A DNA stretch of 64,000 nt from Heterodera schachtii (GCA_023374025.1 SIJG01000006.1:635814-699813); one strand, 5' to 3'; shown: positions 23,602-34,582, counted from the stretch's first letter. Made by a program: numbers and translations. Notes: generated by a model not told the origin, from the sequence alone.

Positions 23602-24219
23602 CACGGCGATTCAATTTCGGGCTCCAAGAACAATTAAGTTGGTTTTTTCGTCTTAGTGGTCTGTGAGTTAGTCACCAAAGGGGGGGGGGGGTCTCAGGTT
23701 CAAGTCCTCCTTATGTTGTGTGTTAATTTCAATTTCTTCGTTTAAAGAAGAAGGAAGAATTATTTTTTATAAAAGTTTTCGTGTCAAAAAAAATCATATT
23801 TAAAAAGCGTGGTTACGTACAGCATCGATAATTTTTATGAAATTTTTTTCTTACCATTTTATGCTTATTTTGAAGGGAAAATTCTAGAGAATATTGTAAG
23901 TTTTATTTGATTAGCCTTAATTTGCGCACTTGGCTAAAAACGAATTAAAAGTATTGAAAGTTTCACCCAGTTGAAAAATTTTTCCCTATGTTCAAATTTT
24001 CTTGAAATTTTGCAAAGGCTCTTATTTTTACCCCATCTATCGAATTCTATTTTGTTTTTTGAAAGTATATTTTCTAACTCGAGTCTCGAGGTCGGCTCTT
24101 CTATTTTTACAAGGGAAAATCCCAAAAAATTTAAGTTTTGCAAAGTTTTGGCGTTCTGATTATTAAATAAATAATAAACTTAGGTATTTGCACTAGGAGC
24201 CCAAAATTGAATCGCCGTG
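23602..24219. mobile_element. 618-bp TTAA-flanked element (piggyBac-like target site)
   Basis: The 24-bp inverted ends start CACGGCGATTCAATTT (one mismatch between ends), flanked by TTAA at 23598-23601 and 24220-24223. The duplicated copy has a single TTAA (25906-25909) and no insert, which proves the boundaries. A pol III B-box-like word GGTTCAAGTCC lies near 23698. No transposase. TTAA duplication is the hallmark of piggyBac, although the ends do not resemble classical piggyBac termini. Confidence 0.85.
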
Positions 24220-24556
24220 TTAAAAAAATAGAAAGAGAGGTTCCGGCGGTACTGATAGGCGCCGCCAGAAAAAAATTTGGAGTTTTTGTGCAATTTATTT
24301 TCAGATTTTGCACCAATAATGCCATAAGTTAATAAAAATTTGGTATAAAAGTTCAAAAATTTGTAAACTTGCATTTTTTCTTTCGGATGCTCATTTTCAA
24401 GGACGTCTTGAATTCAAGGATATTTCCAAATTTTCAAGTGAGAGGACCCAATTTCAAGAACGTCCTTGCCAATCAAGGACGAAAGCCGAACCCTGATCTA
24501 AACTAAACTATTAGCGTCATTTCATTACATATTTATTTTTCAGATTTTCTCATTTT

Positions 24557-24895
24557 ATGCCGTACAGTTCCAAAAAACAGATTGTCACATTATTCATCCT
24601 TAGTCAAGGCGCCTTTATTATCGACGTATTTTTCGGCTACAAACTTCTGCAAAAACACGAGTCCGCGCGTCATTGGCTGTACTCCAATTGCCCCAACATT
24701 TTGCTTGCTTATTACAACACGCGTGATTATTACTCGGACAAGGGCCAATTGCCTGGCACCGAACAGCGCAAAGAAGACGTAAAACGGTGGAAATTGGCGG
24801 CGGCGATCGAAAACGAAGGCCAACAAAAGGAGCAACAACAGAAGACGAGGAAGGGCAAATCTGCGGACAGCACAAAGGGCGAAGAAGCACAGTGA
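24557..24895 (+). CDS. small single-pass membrane protein, copy 1
   Basis: 112 residues in one exon. The start lies 13 bases after TTTTTCAG, an acceptor that could receive a spliced leader. MPYSSKKQ is followed by a hydrophobic segment (IVTLFILSQGAFIIDVFFGY), then a conserved-looking part (ESARHWLYSNCPNILLAYYN, TRDYYSDKGQ) and a Lys/Gln/Glu-rich tail. This looks like a small integral membrane protein with a charged tail. I do not recognise the family. The copy at 29324-29662 encodes the identical protein. It lies downstream of POP on the same strand, so co-transcription is possible. Confidence 0.7.
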   Translation: MPYSSKKQIVTLFILSQGAFIIDVFFGYKLLQKHESARHWLYSNCPNILLAYYNTRDYYSDKGQLPGTEQRKEDVKRWKLAAAIENEGQQKEQQQKTRKGKSADSTKGEEAQ

Positions 24896-25220
24896 CTGAA
24901 GGAGGAAGCCGAGAAGGGAAAGGGGAAAAGTGGGTAATTATGTCGTTTACAGACCATAAAAATCAGGGGTTTTCGGGGTCGCTAGTCACGAATCTGAGAT
25001 CCATTTTGCCCAATTTCCTAAACCCGGATCCAATTCGAATAAAAAACCGAAAAACTTTCGAGTTTTTGTTCGAATTTGGGCCCGGGTTTAGGAAACCCAT
25101 TTTCGAAAAAAGTTAATAATTTCGAATTCGCATTTTTAGTCTAAAAATAGCATAATGATAAAAGGTGAAGCTCCAATTGCACTAACAAAAGCCCCATTTT
25201 GAAATTATTATCATTTTCAG

Positions 25221-25286
25221 ATCAAAGAGAAGGTTGACATTTACACTTTCATCGCGCGAGCGCTTGAGCTGGAATGGACCGAATGA
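25221..25286 (+). pseudogene. orphan copy of the last POP exon
   Basis: Identical in coding content to the genuine last exon ([20 protein letters not shown] then stop). It is preceded by CATTTTCAG but no other POP exons accompany it. It was copied by the tandem duplication and is probably non-functional, unless used as an alternative 3' exon. Confidence 0.85.
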
Positions 25287-25944
25287 TTAAGAACAAATCC
25301 ATCTGTGCGATCAGACCATTTTCGATGTAATATTTTTAGGATTTTCTTTTCATAAATTTGCATTTCATAAAATTTTGGGACAACTATTCAAAAGGGAAAA
25401 TTCCAATAAATTCAAGGACATTTAAAAATTTTATCATATGCGATGAAAAACAATAAATTTTATCCAAATTTTTTATATTTTTCGCCGGAATGAATTTTTA
25501 CCAATAATTTTTTGTTTCTGTTGGTCATTTTCCTCATTTCACCGCATATGCACTTTTTTGCGGCGAGCTTTTTCCAAAAAATGTTCGGGGAACAGCAGGG
25601 GTGTCCGGCGGTGCCAATAGGCGCAGTCGAGGAAAATTTGAAAATTAATGTGTAACTTGTTAACAGATTTTCACCAAAAAAAGGCAGATTTTGCGATTTT
25701 GGAACAATGGCGACGATCATTTTTTTTTTTTTTTTTACTTTTCACCACTTTTTGTGGCCTTTTTCTGAAAATTTTTTCCGGAATATGGGGGAGGAGATCC
25801 GGCGATGCCAGCGGGAAAAATTATAAATTTGAAGAATTTGTTAACAGATTTTGTCCAAAATTGATCAATTTTTAACGCTTTTTGGGTGTGTTTTTGAACA
25901 ATATTTTAAAAAATAGAAAGAGAGGTTCCGGCGGTACTGATAGG

Positions 25945-26929
25945 GGTAAATATTGATCATAGGCCCCAAACTCAAAAATGCTTAAAAACGGTCAGAATCG
26001 ATGTAAAAAGGTTCGAAATGTGTTGGAAAAATAGAATTAGGGGCGCGCTTGCCCTTTTTCAGGATGAAAAGTGCCGAAAATGGAGTGCCAAACTCAGCTG
26101 GGACTCAAGTGACCGCATTATAAAAAACAGTCCAAAGACATTTTAAATATTTTTCTAGGGTAATTTTTGGCGCTGATCACGAATGTGACCTTTATTTTGC
26201 AAAATTCCGAACCCCGAACCCAAATTCGAACAAAAACTCAAAATTTATAAATAAAATAAAACTATTATTAAGGGGTTTTGAGGTTGCTGAACACGGATCG
26301 AAGACAATCTAACTTTCGCAAAAGGGAGCATGCGAAGACGGAGCAAGTAGTGGGGCGAGACGGAGGGCGGAGGAAAAAGTCTGACGAGCGCCACAGGCGG
26401 TTGACTGCGGGGGCCCGAAGGGCCCCGCCAATCAGTCAACCGCCTGCGGATCACGCGCGGACTTCTTCCGTAGCCCGTAGTCTCGCCCCACCTACTGGCC
26501 GCCGTAGTCGAGTGTGCGGCGGTTTTTTAGCGCAATAAGCTAAATTCAATCTTTTATATTTGACGTTCTTTTACCATTTTCTGACTGCTGGTTTAAAAAT
26601 AGTTTTAACAATTTTGAGGATCTATTAAATAGTTGGTTCGATTTCATAATTAGGGTTCGGGGTTCGGAATTTTGCAAAATAAAGGTCTTATTCGTGATCA
26701 GCGCCAAAAATTACCCTAGAAAAATATTTAAAATGTCTTTGGACTGCTTTTTATAATGCGGTCACTTGAGTCCCAGCTGAGTTTGGCACTCCATTTTCGG
26801 CACTTTTCATCCTGATAAAGGGCAAGCGCGCCCCTAATTCTATTTTTCCAACCCATTTCGAACCTTTTTACATCGATTCTGACCGTTTTTAAGCATTTTT
26901 GAGTTTGGGGCCTATGATCAATATTTTCC
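25945..26929. mobile_element. 985-bp foldback element with 8-bp target duplication
   Basis: The ends GG(T/A)AAATATTGATCATAGG are inverted and flanked by CTGATAGG (25937-25944 and 26930-26937). Copy 1 of the duplication has one CTGATAGG (24252-24259) and no insert. Arms are about 280 bp and include CCCCTAATTCTATTTTTCC and GACTCAAGTGACCGCATTAT. An 8-bp duplication fits hAT- or Merlin-like insertion. No transposase. The centre carries the GC-rich hairpin core. Confidence 0.85.
26314..26537. repeat. GC-rich hairpin core, copy 2
   Basis: 224 bp, nearly identical to 6964-7188: the same TTTCGCAAAAGGGAGC start, same 14-bp stem CAGGCGGTTGACTG, and same TAGCGCAATA end. There are a few substitutions, and one base is missing from the inner GGGCCCCC arm. 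The surrounding foldback arms are unrelated to those around copy 1. Confidence 0.85.
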
Positions 26930-27007
26930 CTGATAGGCGCCGCCAGTAAAAAATTTGCAGTTTTTATGCAATTTATTTACAGATTTTGCAACAATAATGC
27001 CATAAGT

Positions 27008-29088
27008 CAGGGCTCCCATCGTCCATGCTCCGTTTCCAAGGACGGGTATGCCGATTTGCAAGGACATAATGAAAAAATTCATGAAATCCAAGGACATTTA
27101 AAATTTTTATTGTATGAAATGAAAAATGGTTAATATTTATTCAAATTTCTATTTTTCACCGGAATGGATTCTGCTTTAAAAACGCTATTTTTTGCGGCGC
27201 GCTTCAAAATTTTGTGATTTTAATTCGATTTGTTTACAGCTTTTTGTCCAAAAATGACCAAAATTTGCGATTTTTGGCTAATTTTTAAAGAAAAATAATA
27301 ATGCCATAATTTAATCAAATATTGTTGAAAACTAGCGGGATCAGCGCCTTCGGCGCATCCCCCGCTAGGTAGTACGATTGTATTATCGACTGGCTCGGCC
27401 GTTTCGCGGCCTCGCATCCTTTTCTTGGCTTTTTCTTATTGCATGTTTCTTTCACATGGCATTTTTAGGCATAAAATTTCTTAGCATTTTTCATTTCTTT
27501 TTTCTTGGTCTTTTCTTATGGCACAACATTTCTTAGCATTTTCAATTGTCATTGTTATGTCCGATGGTTTGGCAACAAATATTTATTGTTTGCTTGGCAT
27601 TTTCTTATGGCACAACATTTAGTATTTTCTCGTCAGCGGCCTCGCACCCTTCTCTTGACATTTTCTTATGGCACAACATATAGCATTTTCCTCGTCATGT
27701 CTTAGCGTTTTCCTTGTCATATTTCTTAGCATTTCCTCATATTTTCTTCTTGGCATTTTCTTATGGTTAGAAGGTACGGTCTCGGCCGCTTCGCGGCCTC
27801 GCACCCTTCTCTTGGCATTTTCTTAAGCATTTTCATCATCTCTTCTTGTTTCTTGGCGTTTTGTATGGCACAACATTTCTTAGAATTTTCCTTTTCTTGT
27901 TTCTTGGGCTTATCTTGTGGCCTAACATTTCTCTTTAACATTTTCTTTGTATTTTTTTCTTTTAATTTGGTTGGAAGGTACGGGCTCGGCCGCTTCGCAG
28001 CCTCGAATCCTTTAATTGGCATAATTCTTATGGCACAACATTTAGCATTTTCCTCGTCAGCGGCCTCATTTTCCTCACTTTTGGCATTTTCATATGGCAT
28101 CCTTGTCATATTTCTTAGCATTTCCGCATCTTTTCTTCTCTGCATTTTCTTATGGTTAGAAGGTACAGGCTCGGCCGCTTCGCGGACTCGCACCCTTCTC
28201 TTGGCATTTTCTTATGGCACAACATTTAGCCACGCACCCTTCTCTTGACATTTTCTTATGGCACAACATTTAGCATTTTCCTCGTCATGTCTTACAATTA
28301 GCGTTTTCCTTGTCATATTTCTTAGCATTTCCTCATCTTTTCTTCTTGGCATTTTCTTATGGTTAGAAGGTACGGGCTCGGCCGCTTCGCGGCCTCGCAT
28401 ACAATTATATATGGAAAAACTAAATCACTGTCTCAACCACAAATATAAATTTTAGCTCACTTTTTACATAATGCTGAGTACAAAAGGCAATTACTTTAAC
28501 TTCTTCATAAATGCTACGCACTATGATGAATGGCCGACCGGCAGTTAGTGTGGAATGAGAATATTGCCGAACCGGCAGAGAAGAAACTTTAAACCTGATG
28601 AAATTTATTTTAATTAATCACTTCAATTTTGGCTAAATCAAAAAAATTAGATAAGCATCGGCATAATTATTTCACGCAAGGAACACAAAAACCAAATAAA
28701 CAAACAAACAAACTGAAAAATAACAACCACTACCTAAATCAAATTCAAAAAATACTGATAAAAAACGTTTTTTTCGTTCACAAAACAAATTCATATGTTA
28801 ATAACAAATATCTTTATAAACTATAACATATATAAAAAAACAAATAAAATTGGTACATTTTTAAGAATGTTTATTGCAAAATAAATTGAAAAATCACCAA
28901 AACATTTCCAGTTTGCAAATGCATTTTTAACGCAAAAACAAAAAATTTTCATTTTCAAATCATTTTTTTAAAACTTTTCCAAATGCTCATTTCCAAGGAC
29001 GTCCTTGGCATCCAAGAACATTTTTTATTTCCAAGGAATAGAGTCAACCAAGGACGTCCTTGGCATCCAAGGACGAACGGGAGCCCTG
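27008..29088. mobile_element. 2.1-kb non-autonomous hAT-type transposon
   Basis: The inverted ends are CAGGGCTCCCATCGTCC and GGACGAACGGGAGCCCTG, flanked by an 8-bp duplication CCATAAGT (27000-27007 and 29089-29096). The empty site is in copy 1 (24322-24329). CAGGG ends with 8-bp duplications are typical of hAT. Subterminal CCAAGGACGTCCTTGGCATC is palindromic. The interior is a minisatellite-like array (27390-28400), and no hAT transposase frame was seen. Confidence 0.9.
27390..28400. repeat. internal repeat array of the hAT-type element
   Basis: Six irregular repeats, each with a GGCTCGGCCGCTTCGCGGCC-like palindrome (at about 27400, 27640, 27780, 27985, 28170, 28377), separated by TTTTCTTATGGCACAACATT and TTGTCATATTTCTTAGCATT words. 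Long open frames across it on both strands follow from the repetition and are not credible genes. Confidence 0.8.
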
Positions 29089-29323
29089 CCATAAGTTAAT
29101 AAAAATTTGGTATAAAAGTTCAAAAATTTGTAAACTTGCATTTTTTCTTTCGGATGCTCATTTTCAAGGACGTCTTGAATTCAAGGATATTTCCAAATTT
29201 TCAAGTGAGAGGACCCAATTTCAAGAACGTCCTTGCCAATCAAGGACGAAAGCCGAACCCTGATCTAAACTAAACTATTAGCGTCATTTCATTACATATT
29301 TATTTTTCAGATTTTCTCATTTT

Positions 29324-29662
29324 ATGCCGTACAGTTCCAAAAAACAGATTGTCACATTATTCATCCTTAGTCAAGGCGCCTTTATTATCGACGTATTTTT
29401 CGGCTACAAACTTCTGCAAAAACACGAGTCCGCGCGTCATTGGCTGTACTCCAATTGCCCCAACATTTTGCTTGCTTATTACAACACGCGTGATTATTAC
29501 TCGGACAAGGGCCAATTGCCTGGCACCGAACAGCGCAAAGAAGACGTAAAACGGTGGAAATTGGCGGCGGCGATCGAAAACGAAGGCCAACAAAAGGAGC
29601 AACAACAGAAGACGAGGAAGGGCAAATCTGCGGACAGCACAAAGGGCGAAGAAGCACAGTGA
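29324..29662 (+). CDS. small single-pass membrane protein, copy 2
   Basis: The same 112-residue protein as at 24557-24895, without a single amino-acid difference. It is preceded by the same TTTTTCAG acceptor and 13-base leader. Only the flanks differ slightly (for example near 29730 and 29752). Recent duplication is enough to explain the identity; gene conversion or selection is possible. Whether both copies are transcribed cannot be seen. Confidence 0.7.
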   Translation: MPYSSKKQIVTLFILSQGAFIIDVFFGYKLLQKHESARHWLYSNCPNILLAYYNTRDYYSDKGQLPGTEQRKEDVKRWKLAAAIENEGQQKEQQQKTRKGKSADSTKGEEAQ

Positions 29663-30124
29663 CTGAAGGAGGAAGCCGAGAAGGGAAAGGGGAAAAGTGG
29701 GTAATTATGTCGTTTACAGACCATAAAAATTAGGGGTTTTCGGGGTCGCTGGTCACGAATCTGAGATCCATTTTGGCCAATTTCCTAAACCCGGATCCAA
29801 TTCGAATAAAAAACCGAAAAACTTTCGAGTTTTTGTTCGAATTTGGGCCCGGGTTTAGGAAACCCATTTTCGAAAAAAAAGAAAGTTTTAATTTTTTACT
29901 TTTTGTTCGGTGTTCGAATTCTATTCATGATCAACGACTAGCGGCCCCTAAAATTACATAAACATTATGACTAAAATGTAAAAAAAAAAATCGAAAATCC
30001 CATGAAATCCTCCCCCTAACAAATAGGCGTTATGCTATAGAAGTACTGAAAATTTTTTTTTACTAGCTACCCAATTTAAATAATTTTGGTTTTATTGTTG
30101 TTAAATTTTTTGTTTGCCAGAATT

Positions 30125-33100
30125 ATGACGAAACGACGACACAAAACATGTGAGCTGACTGGGTTCAACGCCGGGCTGGCCAAGGCGTTGTTGAACAGCA
30201 GAGCACGCGCACAAACACACAACACAGGGCGGGGAAGGAGTGCAAGGCAATCGGTGGGGCATACGGCCCCGCAAAAGCCACTGCTCGAGTCGAAAACGCA
30301 CGAGTCGGACGTGCAGGAACTGCTCACCAACGCGGAGTTGGCCAATTCGACATTTGAGGCGGAACGCGGGGACATCAAATTGTTGTCCGGGTTGGCATTC
30401 ACCCTTTTTTGTTCTCTCAATTTTTCATACTGTTTGTTCTTGGCACGATTTCAGCAATGGCAATGTGGCAATTTCTTCCGCAAAACAAATGGATTTGGCC
30501 AATTCGCTTGACCAACTGAACGCCGATTATGGTCATCTGTTGCGGATCCCGCGTCGTCCTCGGCCCAACACTTACGAAGATGCGGAACAGCTGAACGCGT
30601 TGGAAGCCGAGGAATTTGTTGCTTGGCGTCGACAATTGGCCAAACTGAGCGAGGTTGGCTTTGATGGGTTGGCATTTAATTTCTGGAAATGGCCTGCTCC
30701 AATGATATGTCGTGTTATTAGTATTGCAAATATGCATATCAATTAATAACAATGGTATTTTTGTCCCAATTTTAGCGTAATATTGTGATCACACCCTTTG
30801 AACGTAATTTGGAAATTTGGCGTCAGTTGTGGCGAGTCGTGGAACGAAGTCATTTGGTTGTCCAGGTCAAACTTTGTTTCATTGTTGCATTTTATCACTT
30901 ACCAAATTCTGTTTTTGCTACTTGCGTTTCCTTTTCCGAACTCGATCAAAAAGTTGAAATTCAAATTTAGAATTTCAGTTTTTTGTTCAATTTATTTTCG
31001 GAATTAGTTTTTACAATTAAATAGATGTCAATAGCGCCTTTTTAAATTTTATTTTTCCCATTTTTGATTGTCGACGCGCGAAATCCGCTGCTTTTCCGGA
31101 GTGTGGACCTTGAGCTTTTTGTGTCGGAAGTTGACCCGAAAAAGCGCTCTTTGCTTCTTGTCAACAAAGCTGATCTGCTGACAGATGACCAACTTAGGGC
31201 ATGGAAATGTTACTTTGACGAACAGAGAATCGACGCGATATTTTGGTGAGATTTTTTCGCATAAATTGGTTTTTGATGCAATTTATATCTTTTTTTTAAT
31301 TTTATGATTAATAAGTTTCAAAAAAATTGCAATTTTTGTTTTGAAGGTCTGCCAAACATCGTAAAGAAGAAACCCATTCCAAGCAAAACTCGTCCGGGTT
31401 TGGCACCAAAGAGAATGGAAGTGCTTCTTCATGTGACAATAGTTGCTCATCGACGTCGTCCGATGAAAATGACGAATCCGAGCAAGAGGAAAGTTGTGCC
31501 GAAAGTGATGAAGATGATGGCACTGATGAAACGGAAGACGAGGACCAACTGAAAGAGGGGAGAGACAGCGCCGAGGGGGAGGAGGAGGACAACGACCAAT
31601 TCATTAGCGACCCGACGGTTTATTAATTACAATTAAATAAAGAACCGAACCAAAAACATCTTTTTTTAGCAATTGCTCTCCATTCTTCGTCAAGCCGTTT
31701 CAGAAGCTTTTCCCGATGCGATTGCTCAGGGCTCTTCCCAAGTGATCGGTAAATGTGAAATAACTCTGTTTGATGGATTTCCCCAAACTTTTCAGGAATG
31801 GTCGGATACCCAAATGTGGGCAAAAGTATGACAATCAATCGACTGCTCGGCACCAAAAAAACGGCGGTGTCCTCGACGCCGGGCAAAACGAAACATTTCC
31901 AAACACTGATCATTGACGAGGGGGTAAATAAATATGAACATTTATACTTTGGTCATGCATTTTTACAAAAGTTTTACCGATAATTAATAACTATTTTTCG
32001 TTTTCAGTTGGTTTTATGTGACTGTCCTGGCCTTGTGATGCCACAGTTTGGCATTAGCGATGCCGACATGATTTTGAATGGTACAATTTTTGTTTTGTTT
32101 TTTCGGACAACAATTCCGTTTAAATTCCCACTTTTTCAGGCATTTTGCCAATTGCCCACATGCGCGACTATTTCGGACCCATCCAATTGCTGTGCGAACG
32201 CGTGCCCCGCCAATACTTCCAACAACGCTACTCCGTCCTGTTGCCCAAGAGCATTGGGTCTTTGAACGGGCACGACCTGTTGACCGCAGTGGCATTCCTC
32301 AAGGGCTTCATGAATGCCTCCGGCATTCCCGTACGTCATGCCTTTGGCACTTCAAATGCATTGTTTTTCCCCTCAAGGATTGTTCGCGTGCCGCCCGTCT
32401 GATCCTCGCCGATGTCATCGATGGTTCACTGAAATGGGTCGCCGCGCCTTCGAATGTTTCACAGCGACAATTTGATCAATGGACTTTTGAGACTATTGAG
32501 CTTTCAAAGGCACATCAACAAGAGCAACAACGGCAGCAGGTGGTTGGGTTGGAGCATGGGAGGCCAATCAGATAAAATTGCGGGTTTATTGCAAGGACGA
32601 CGGTCCCGGGAGGGGGGGGGGGGGGGTGAGGGGGAGGGGGTTTCGCATGGTTGGGGCATTGGGGATAAATTTTTGGGGCATTGAAGGATAAAAATATCTT
32701 TTAATTCAAAAGAAAACTAACTGAAAAACATAGGCAAGTACTTCCCCCCTTGGGTCCCGGAAAATGAGTCAGTGAAAATTTTCATGTCATAATAACAAGT
32801 TCCTTGGGTTTTCTAGGTCACGGATTCGGTATCCATTTCGGCCAATTAAAACGAAAGTCTTAGCATTTTTGGTTCAAAAACGGCGTAAATGCTCTCTCAT
32901 TGAAGAATTGAAGGGCTTTCAGTTTGTTTTTGTGTTTTTAAACCGGTTTTGAGCCAAAAATGCTAATCTCGAAAATTTGAACTTTCGACTTTTTGTTCGA
33001 GTTCCGGTCCGGGGTTCTTGGACCTCCGTTGGTTTATTGTCGTTTGAGATGGTTGAATTAGTCCAATCCCACTTCTGATTTTGAATTCCCTCTAAATAAA

Positions 33101-33478
33101 GGCAGGCGAAAATGTCTCGAATAAGCGGCAAATTGGTGCGAATTTGTTGGAGCAATTGGAGCGCAGGCAATTGCTGTTGGAGGGCAATGGCGGGGGCGCA
33201 ACGGTGGGACATCGGTGGGTTAAAGACGCCGCAGCAACACGACTGGACAAAACATTTTTCACCGATGCGATTGGCAAAAAATTGGGCAAGTTTAAATCAT
33301 ATAATAATTAGCAAAATAAATAAATTACTCGACAATTTCAGGCACTGACACGGCACACATTCAGGGCGGAATTGGAAGAATGGAGCTGACAATGGGCCAA
33401 GGGGAGGGGACGAAGAAGAAGCATTGGAACAAAAACAAACGGGAAAAGCTCCGGAGAATTTGTGCCAAAAATGAATGA
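30125..33478 (+). CDS. LSG1: LSG1 large-subunit GTPase, complete
   Basis: Cytoplasmic GTPase of late 60S ribosome maturation, needed for release of the export adaptor NMD3 (known for the family). The start is four bases after TTTGCCAG, a possible spliced-leader acceptor. Order: basic N-terminus MTKRRHK, LLTNAELANSTFEAERGDIK, RIPRRPRPNTYEDAEQLNAL, ITPFERNLEIWRQLWRVVER, then a circularly permuted G domain: IVDARNPLLFR, G4 NKADLL (about 31170), an acidic Ser/Glu insert (31350-31620), G1 GYPNVGKS (31802), G3 DCPGLVMP (about 32020). The C-terminal part has HMRDYFGPIQLLCERVPRQY, LDKTFFTD and a basic end HWNKNKREKLRR. One intron (33286-33341) is GC-AG. Another (30866-31066) appears to end in TG instead of AG. 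Confidence 0.95.
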
Positions 33479-34272
33479 GTCGGGGGAGTCACACTTTTTG
33501 CTTTGTTTCTGTTATTTCGCTTCAAATTTTACGAATACATAAATAAAGGAATTTGCAATCTTTGGTCTTCCCCCTTTTGGTGGGTTGGCACTTTGCCATG
33601 CCAAATGGCGTTGGCCGAATCGATGCCCCCGCCGCTGCTGCTGCACTTTTGGGCCATTCCCAAGGGATTGCCCCCGGGGGCATCACTCATTGCCTTCCCT
33701 TTGCTTTTCCTCTTTCTTTTCTCTGTGCTTTGCTTTTTCGTTGCACTTTTGTGCTTCCTTTTCTTCCACATTTCATTTGGTTAACTTTTGTTTGTCTCTT
33801 GTTTATTTGCATATTTAGCGTTTCGAAAATTGTTTTCCTTTTTCGCATTTTGCCACTTAAATGAGCGGTGGAAAATTTATTTCAATTCCATTTGAATTGA
33901 ATGAATTGTAAATAAACTTCACTGCTGCGATTTCTCACAAAAGAATTTTCTTTTGGCAGTTTTTTTGTCCAAATAATCGCCCACTTCAAAAATATTTAAA
34001 TATATATTAAAATTAATTTGAATTCACACAAAAATAAATATTTAAAATTGGACAAAATGAAATTAGAGCCAATTAAGCAAAAAAAAAACAACAAAACATT
34101 TGCCACCTCATTTGGCAAATTATGTGCTCAATCATTGATGAGTCACCCGTCGCAATTGGCAATGGCAAAGTCGGCACAGAAACACAGCTGGTCAGTGAGT
34201 AATAAGCACATTCAATATACAAATACAGCAAAAGTGCCAAATAAATAATTAAATTACCCATAATTTATATTA
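33479..34272. other. spacer between LSG1 and the galectin gene
   Basis: Low-complexity, AT-rich after 33790. Open frames near 33500-33860 are hydrophobic by composition (runs of CTTTTCC) and lack a credible start or splice context. The missing 5' exon of the galectin gene might lie here. Confidence 0.35.
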
Positions 34273-34582
34273 CCGTATTTTCTAATTATCCGCCGGGGGG
34301 ATTATTAAGCAAATGCAGCTGAATACCTAGCAAACATTTTTTTAATTTACAATGGTCATTTAAGTTAGCTCGAGGTTTTGTAAAGTAAGTGTTCAAATAA
34401 AAAATATTAATTCTTATTATTTTTTTTCATGCTAGGAATTCAATTAAGTTTACTGTTTCAATTTAGAATTAATTAATTTCTATTAAAATATTAAAAAGAT
34501 TATTTTTTCGAAAAAATTAAAAATTCCATTTATCCCCCAGGGGGGGGTAAATGGAGACGGCGGATAATTAGAGAAAATACGG
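34273..34582. mobile_element. 310-bp MITE upstream of the galectin exons
   Basis: The inverted ends CCGTATTTTCTAATTATCCG and the complement of CCGTATTTTCTCTAATTATC are flanked by TA (34271-34272, 34583-34584). G runs lie just inside both ends. No coding capacity. Tc1/mariner-type by its TA flanks. Confidence 0.75.

Larger units (their letters stand above)
22857..25159. repeat. tandem segmental duplication, copy 1
   Basis: Begins in the last POP intron (AAAAGGTGAAGCTCCAATTG), includes the final POP exon, about 1.5 kb of old transposon-like sequence, and the 112-residue membrane protein gene. The unit recurs at 25160-29879 with only scattered base changes. This copy holds a TTAA-flanked insertion (23602-24219) absent from copy 2. 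Confidence 0.95.
25160..29879. repeat. tandem segmental duplication, copy 2, expanded by two insertions
   Basis: Repeats copy 1 from AAAAGGTGAAGCTCC to TAGGAAACCCATTTTCGAAA. It lacks the TTAA element of copy 1 but carries a 985-bp foldback (25945-26929) and a 2,081-bp hAT-type element (27008-29088). Both split sequence that is continuous in copy 1. Confidence 0.95.

Noticed and set aside
27726..28248. Frames of 155-161 codons inside the hAT-type element
   Set aside because: They are repetitive translations of the internal array on both strands, with no transposase motif (no DDE or hATC block seen).
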